Below are positions 59,696 through 64,000 of a DNA stretch of 64,000 nucleotides, in pieces. Numbering within the stretch: the first letter of the stretch is position 1; each line of letters starts with the position of its first letter. The translations under genes and the position numbers were made by a program. The DNA lies in assembly GCF_031822435.1 (NCBI RefSeq), contig NZ_JAVQLW010000001.1, positions 2,675,501-2,739,500 on the forward strand. Direction: 5' to 3'. The DNA comes from Paracoccus sp. MBLB3053 (GTDB taxonomy: Bacteria > Pseudomonadota > Alphaproteobacteria > Rhodobacterales > Rhodobacteraceae). The notes below the pieces were generated by a model. The model searched no databases. It had not been told where the DNA came from and was given only the letters and a program-made list of their open reading frames with translations.

Positions 59696-61828
59696 TCAGG
59701 CGCCGGCGTTCTTGTAGCCGCCGCGGAAATCGATCGCGCCGCAGCCAAAATCATGCTCGAGGGAGAACCTCGTGCCCTGGACCCCGAACGGGTCCTCCAT
59801 GCGGAAGCGCGGCGCGGAGTAGCCATCGAGCAGGCCCCATTCGAAACAGGGCGCCGAGGCGGGCGAAGCAAAGACATACCAGGCATTGCCGGTGATCTTG
59901 GCGGTGACACCCAGCGAGAGCGAGCCATCATTGAAGACGTTCACGCTGCCGGCCTGCGCCGGCATGATGCCCTTGTAGAGATATTGCTGCGCCTCGGTCT
60001 CCTTGTCGGGACCGACCAGCAGGATCTGAGGGGTGAGCTCGAGCTCGGCCCCGTCGAGCCCCTTGCGCTTGCGCAGCGCGGCGCGCGCGGCGGAGAGCGA
60101 GGTGACATTGATCGCGGCGGCGGTGCCGGCCTTGGTGCCGTCGGTGGTGTTGAAGACCTGGCGGCCGGTCTCGTTGAGCCCGGGGCCGTCGCCATTGGCG
60201 CCGCTGAGCATCATCTCGTAGAAGATGCGGTCCTCGAACCGCGCCACGGCGTCACCGCGATCGTTGAGGACCTGCATGATGCCGTCGAGGCTGTCATTCA
60301 CCAGGAGCTGGCGGGTGAAGAGCACCTTCACGCCATAGGCCTTGACCGAGGTCTTTTCCTTCGACTCGCTGAAGCTGCCGCCCTTGAGCTCGCCGCCCTC
60401 GGGGCTCACCGGCTGCAGGTCGGGGAAATCGCCCATGCGCACCGTCGAATGGTCGCGGAAGTCCTGGTAGCTGCGCTGCCGCGCCAGCCGGCGATAGGTC
60501 GGCTGGGCCTGCTGGTAGCGGGCCGCGAGCGAGCGGTTCATGGCGCCTTCGAGAAGCACCGGGAAGTCGCTGGTCGACTGGAAGGCCATGCGCAGCATCT
60601 CTTCGCGGGCGGCAAAATTGCCCGGCACGCGGCGCGCGCCCATGCGTTCGGCCGCCATGTCGACGATCGAGAAGTCCATGTAGGGCCGCGCCACATCTTC
60701 CGGCGCCCGCCCGCTCAGCCGCGCGATCAGCGCGCCCTCCATGCCGAGGCGTCGGGTCTCGGTCTCGTCGCGGCCGCGCTCGCTCAGCGCGCGCGGCGCC
60801 GGCACGCCTTCGCGCCCGGCCATGGTCGCCATGAACCGCGATCCGGCCATCTCGGCCGAGGTGCCGTCATCGATGAGCGCGTTCAGGTCCGCCTCGGTCA
60901 GGCGCCCGGCCGCCATGAAGGGCGTGGCCATGTCGCGCAACATGCGGATGCGGCTGCGTTCCTGCATCGCCACCGCCTGGGGATCGGGCGCGGGCGGAAC
61001 CGGGGCCGCTGCCGGGTTCGCGGCTGCCGGGACCGGGTTCGGCGCCGGGCTCGGCGCCGGGTTCGGGGGCGTGGTGGGATTGGTCTCATTGGGCATATCG
61101 AGCTCCATGGTTGCGGCCACCGGGGCCGGGGTTCCGCCGGGGACGGCAGGGTCGCGGGACAAGGCCGGGCCAGGACCCGGGGCATGGGCGCGCATCAGCG
61201 CGCCATAGGCATTGACCTCGCGCCGCATCCGGGCGCGCAGGCTGTCATTGATGATCGGGGCGGGTGTCGCGGGCTGGGCTTCCTCGGCCAGCGCATCGAT
61301 GAAGCCTGCCGCGATCGCGGCCTCGGCGGTGTAGAAGGTCTCGGCCGCCATGATCGCGAGCACCGCATCGACGCCCTGGCCGGAGCGGTCGGCATAGACC
61401 TGGGCATAGACCCGGGCCAGCATGTCGAGGAAGTCGGCCTGGGCGCGCATGCCCTCGGCGCCTTCGTAGACATATCCCCTGGGGTTGTGCAGCATGATGA
61501 ACGAACCGGTCGTCATCTCGCGCTCGGCCGCGCCCATCAGGATCAGCGAGGCGGCCGAAGAGGCCTGGCCCTCGACCACGATCCGGACCCCGCCGGGATG
61601 ATTGGCAAGCGTGGCACGGATCGCCTCGCCGGAGATCGGATCGCCCCCCGCCGAATTCAGCCGCACCGTCACCCGGCCCTCGCCCATCGCGAGCAGCGCA
61701 TCGCGCACCAGGGCGGGAGAGAAGAACGCCTCCTCCTCCCAGCTCCAGTCCGCGGCATCGTCGGACATGACATAGCCAGAGAGCACCAGCTCGCCGCCGA
61801 TGATCAGGTCGGCCCCTTTGCGCTTCAT
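59696..61828 (-). CDS. Prohead protease-major capsid fusion protein
   Basis: The product is 710 residues. The first 200 are a ClpP-like prohead protease: the active Ser is Ser91 in GQASSAASLI and the His is His114 in IMLHNPRGY. A Pro/Ala-rich linker of about 80 residues (PNPAPSPAPNPVPAAANPAA) follows. The last 380 or so form a capsid domain (YKGIMPAQAGSVNVFNDGSL, FEWGLLDGYSAPRF). The protease should cut itself free during head assembly. ATGA overlap with portal. Such fusions are known from alphaproteobacterial prophages. Confidence 0.88.
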   Translation of the reverse strand: MKRKGADLIIGGELVLSGYVMSDDAADWSWEEEAFFSPALVRDALLAMGEGRVTVRLNSAGGDPISGEAIRATLANHPGGVRIVVEGQASSAASLILMGAAEREMTTGSFIMLHNPRGYVYEGAEGMRAQADFLDMLARVYAQVYADRSGQGVDAVLAIMAAETFYTAEAAIAAGFIDALAEEAQPATPAPIINDSLRARMRREVNAYGALMRAHAPGPGPALSRDPAVPGGTPAPVAATMELDMPNETNPTTPPNPAPSPAPNPVPAAANPAAAPVPPAPDPQAVAMQERSRIRMLRDMATPFMAAGRLTEADLNALIDDGTSAEMAGSRFMATMAGREGVPAPRALSERGRDETETRRLGMEGALIARLSGRAPEDVARPYMDFSIVDMAAERMGARRVPGNFAAREEMLRMAFQSTSDFPVLLEGAMNRSLAARYQQAQPTYRRLARQRSYQDFRDHSTVRMGDFPDLQPVSPEGGELKGGSFSESKEKTSVKAYGVKVLFTRQLLVNDSLDGIMQVLNDRGDAVARFEDRIFYEMMLSGANGDGPGLNETGRQVFNTTDGTKAGTAAAINVTSLSAARAALRKRKGLDGAELELTPQILLVGPDKETEAQQYLYKGIMPAQAGSVNVFNDGSLSLGVTAKITGNAWYVFASPASAPCFEWGLLDGYSAPRFRMEDPFGVQGTRFSLEHDFGCGAIDFRGGYKNAGA

Positions 61829-63318
61829 GCCGGCTTCTCCTCTGTCTGGGCTGGCGTTGTCTGCCGGGCGCGCTTGTCGCGGGCGCCCGGCGGAGCCTGC
61901 AGCGCCGGAGCCGCGAGCCCGGCGGCGGCATCCTTGGTCTCGTCCTCGGCGCGCTCGCGCCGGATCCGCTCGGGATCGAGCCCGAGCGTGCGCTGCACGT
62001 TCTGGCGGCTGTTCACGCCGCCCTCGACCGCCTTGATCATCGCGTCGATCTCGTCATTGGGATCGATCAGCGCCCGGCGCGGCGCGGTATGGCTGAGCCC
62101 GAAGGCCTCGCCCGGCAGCACCTTCTGCAAGCGCCAGGCCTCCTGCACCCAGCGTTCGATGCCCTGGCAGAACTGCAGGATGACCAGCCGCTGCCAGCGC
62201 TCGACATTGCGGTCCATTTCCATCCGGCCCATCCGGCCGCTCGAGAAGTTCACCCCCGAGAGATCACCGGTCAGCGATTCGCGGGTGATGCCGATGCCCA
62301 TGGCGATGGCGCCCAGGTTCTCGCGCAGGAAGTCGGGATAGCCCTCGACCCGGGGCGGCGTGGTCCAGCTCACCTGCGCGCCATGGGGTGCGGCCACCAC
62401 CGCGCCGGGCTCGAGCTTGCTCAGCCCGCGCAGCTTCCTGACCTCGGAGGCCGCGGCATCGTCCTTGTCATAGGTAACGATGCCGGCCAGCAGCGAGGCC
62501 ATCTTCTGCTTCAGGATCTCGGCTTCCTGGTAATCGCTGAGATCGCCCATGGTCAGCATCACCGGTGCAAGCCAGGGCACGCCGCGCAGCTGCCCCGGTC
62601 GATCGAGGCGGCGCACATGCAGCACGTCGCGCCAGGACACCCGCTCGGATCTGAGGAGCGCGCCGCGCATGCGCGCCGATCCGGGATGTTCGGTGAAGAG
62701 GTGATAGGCCTCGATATCGCCGATCGGGCTGTATTCCACACCCTCGATCACCTCGTTCCTGCCCCAGCTGGTGATCGTGGTATCGAGATGATCGCATTCG
62801 ATGAGCTCGACCTGGAAGCCGAGCGGCAGCTCGCGGGCATATTTGCCGCGCCGGATCCGCCGGCGTGCCAGGATCTCGCCATCGGTGAAGACCGTGCCGA
62901 TCACCACTTCCTGGAGCGCATAGAGATCGAGCTCGCCCCGCGCATCGAGCGCCGGCGTCAAGAGGTGATCGCTCAGCACCTGCCAGACCTGTTCCTGCAC
63001 CCCGGCATCGGCATGGACGACCGAGGGCACGATGCCGGTGCCGACGACATTGGAAACCACGACCTCGCGCGCCCGGGCGGCATAGGGCCGGTTGCGTACC
63101 ATGTCGCGGCTGAGCTGGCGCAGCCGCTCGCGCGCCCCGAAGGCGGCGGCATCGCCATCCGTGGCCGGGGCCTTCCAGCCCTCGGTGCGCCGGCCGCGCG
63201 AGGCGGCATCATAGTTCATCGCCAGCCCCATGGCCTGGCGCGCCGCCATGCGCTCGCGCCCGGCCGCAGGGGCGATCTCGCCGATCGCCCGGTCGAGCGC
63301 CCTGCCGATCCAGCCCAT
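61825..63318 (-). CDS. Portal protein (lambda gpB family)
   Basis: The 497-residue protein shows the family core: AMGLAMNYDAASRGRRTEGW near the N-terminus, VLHVRRLDRPGQLRGVPWLA, and NFSSGRMGRMEMDRNVERWQ. It forms the head vertex ring for DNA entry. The C-terminal 40 residues are basic and variable. It starts two bases after the gpW-like gene and overlaps the capsid gene by four. Confidence 0.92.
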   Translation of the reverse strand: MGWIGRALDRAIGEIAPAAGRERMAARQAMGLAMNYDAASRGRRTEGWKAPATDGDAAAFGARERLRQLSRDMVRNRPYAARAREVVVSNVVGTGIVPSVVHADAGVQEQVWQVLSDHLLTPALDARGELDLYALQEVVIGTVFTDGEILARRRIRRGKYARELPLGFQVELIECDHLDTTITSWGRNEVIEGVEYSPIGDIEAYHLFTEHPGSARMRGALLRSERVSWRDVLHVRRLDRPGQLRGVPWLAPVMLTMGDLSDYQEAEILKQKMASLLAGIVTYDKDDAAASEVRKLRGLSKLEPGAVVAAPHGAQVSWTTPPRVEGYPDFLRENLGAIAMGIGITRESLTGDLSGVNFSSGRMGRMEMDRNVERWQRLVILQFCQGIERWVQEAWRLQKVLPGEAFGLSHTAPRRALIDPNDEIDAMIKAVEGGVNSRQNVQRTLGLDPERIRRERAEDETKDAAAGLAAPALQAPPGARDKRARQTTPAQTEEKPA

Positions 63319-63320
63319 GT

Positions 63321-63545
63321 TCAGAGCCCCCGGCCGAGGCTGGGATAGATCGTGGCGAAGGGCTCGGCGCCCGCTCCCTCGCGCGCCGCGATCTGGCTCT
63401 CGAGATCGGCGATGCGCCGGGCGAAGGCCGCGTCGTCGACGAATTCGACGCGCTCGCCATTGATCTGGACCGAACGCACGCCCCGGGCGCGGTTGCGCAC
63501 CAGCTCGTCGCGCAGGCGGGTCAGTTCACTCAGTTCGATTGCCAT
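63321..63545 (-). CDS. Head-tail joining protein (gpW-like)
   Basis: This 74-residue protein has two helices (LTRLRDELVRNRARGVRSVQ and FARRIADLESQIAAREG) round a short hairpin (INGERVEFVD), the gpW fold. It stands between terminase and portal, as in lambda. ATG 63545 is preferred because the GAGG site is too close to the ATG at 63548. Confidence 0.78.
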   Translation of the reverse strand: MAIELSELTRLRDELVRNRARGVRSVQINGERVEFVDDAAFARRIADLESQIAAREGAGAEPFATIYPSLGRGL

Positions 63546-63554
63546 CATATCCTC

Positions 63555-64000
63555 TCAGCGGCGCAGCCATTCGATGACGCCGTCAGTGCTGTCCGGGTCC
63601 TCGGCCGCCGGCTGCGGCGGCTCGGCCCGGCCGGTCCAGATCGCGAAGCGGTTCATCTCGCCCAAGGTGGCCCAATGCGGCGGATCTTCCGGGTTGATCC
63701 GGGAAATCCCCTTCAGCTCGGCCAGGGCCTGGGCCTGCACCGAGAGATCGAGCGTCTCGTTGCGCCCGCTGCCGGGCCGCTTGCGATAGCCGTCCTCGTG
63801 GCGGCGCTCGGCGATGAGTTCCTCGAGCCGTTCCTGTTCGATGCTGCGGGCAAAGAGGTAAGATCCCGGCCCCTGGTCAAAGCGGGCCGCGCCCGCGAGC
63901 ACGGTGTCCTTGAGCCGGTCGACCGCCATGTTCATGAGCTTGATCGAACGCGCCTTGCGGTTCTGCGCGCCGCGCTCCGGCGCCGAGAGCCAGACCCGGC
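63555..64000 (-). CDS. Large terminase subunit, GpA family (N-terminal part beyond window)
   Basis: The last 148 residues are visible. The frame is open through the right edge; the segment RSIKLMNMAVDRLKDTVLAG and GPGSYLFARSIEQERLEELI are from the C-terminal nuclease part of GpA-type terminases. It packages DNA with the portal. The ATPase part lies outside. Confidence 0.82.
   Translation of the reverse strand, partial: RVWLSAPERGAQNRKARSIKLMNMAVDRLKDTVLAGAARFDQGPGSYLFARSIEQERLEELIAERRHEDGYRKRPGSGRNETLDLSVQAQALAELKGISRINPEDPPHWATLGEMNRFAIWTGRAEPPQPAAEDPDSTDGVIEWLRR

Larger units (their letters stand above)
41794..64000 (-). mobile_element. Lambda-like siphovirus prophage (late genes; continues past window)
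   Basis: The order from right to left is terminase, gpW-like protein, portal, protease-capsid fusion, head completion, tail terminator, tail tube, G/GT chaperone, tape measure, tail tip proteins, J-like protein, fibre, endolysin and holin, as in lambda. Genes are tightly packed or overlap on the minus strand. Three or four genes on the plus strand break the operon. Integrase, repressor and replication genes are not in this window and should lie beyond 64000. All late genes seen are intact, so a functional prophage is possible. Confidence 0.92.

Noticed and set aside
59636..62341. Plus-strand frame of 901 codons opposite capsid and portal genes
   Set aside because: Opposite strand has the capsid, protease and portal signatures. 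The plus frame crosses gene borders and has no domain.
41794..64000. Rhodobacter-type gene transfer agent cluster
   Set aside because: The gene set and order (gpW, lambda portal, G/GT frameshift, J, endolysin/holin) are those of a lambda-like phage, not the conserved GTA order.

Overview
The window is GC-rich alphaproteobacterial DNA, most likely Rhodobacterales (Paracoccus-like). The evidence is the housekeeping gene content and order (plsX-fabH-ihfA-merR, scpA-scpB beside nagZ, a SPOR-domain protein and argS), CTTG-type stable-RNA promoters, and a metK leader that matches the SAM/SAH riboswitch, a class known mainly from Rhodobacterales. No rRNA, CRISPR array, integrase or intact insertion sequence was seen.

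Region 1 (1-23.8 kb) is core chromosome: fatty-acid and phospholipid synthesis (plsX, fabH), IHF alpha and a MerR regulator, tRNA-Pro(GGG), a double-length dCTP deaminase, the minus-strand SPOR protein-nagZ-scpA-scpB cluster with argS upstream, a CPA1-type cation/proton antiporter, a DEAD-box helicase with a long basic tail, lnt, riboswitch-controlled metK, a J-domain protein, bolA, glpX, recJ, two near-identical tRNA-Glu(TTC) units each with its own promoter, an MFS exporter and a DUF1489 protein.

Region 2 (23.9-41.4 kb) is an accessory surface-modification island that becomes clearly more AT-rich from about 31 kb to 40 kb. It holds two paralogous MarR-like winged-helix proteins, each followed by a putative sulfotransferase gene; four putative sulfotransferases in all; a TPR-glycosyltransferase fusion of about 980 residues; two paralogous Hint (hedgehog/intein-type) proteins; three further glycosyltransferase-like proteins; and a lone KpsM/Wzm-type ABC permease. 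Gene-free stretches are long and contain apparent gene remnants. The inferred role is regulated decoration and export of surface glycans.

Region 3 (41.8-64 kb and beyond) is the late half of a lambda-like siphovirus prophage read on the minus strand: terminase (cut by the window end), gpW-like joiner, portal, prohead protease-capsid fusion, head completion proteins, tail terminator, tail tube, a G/GT tail chaperone pair with a GGGAAAG -1 frameshift site, tape measure, tail tip, J-like protein, fibre, and a lysis end with GH24 endolysin and holin-like protein. At three or four points genes run against the late operon (morons): a tandemly duplicated two-TM membrane protein with its own duplicated promoter, an aspartic-protease-like protein, and a 68-residue protein. 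The most notable items are these morons, the frameshift chaperone, the paired MarR/sulfotransferase units, the twin Hint proteins, the metK riboswitch, and a terminator-like hairpin that contains the recJ start codon.
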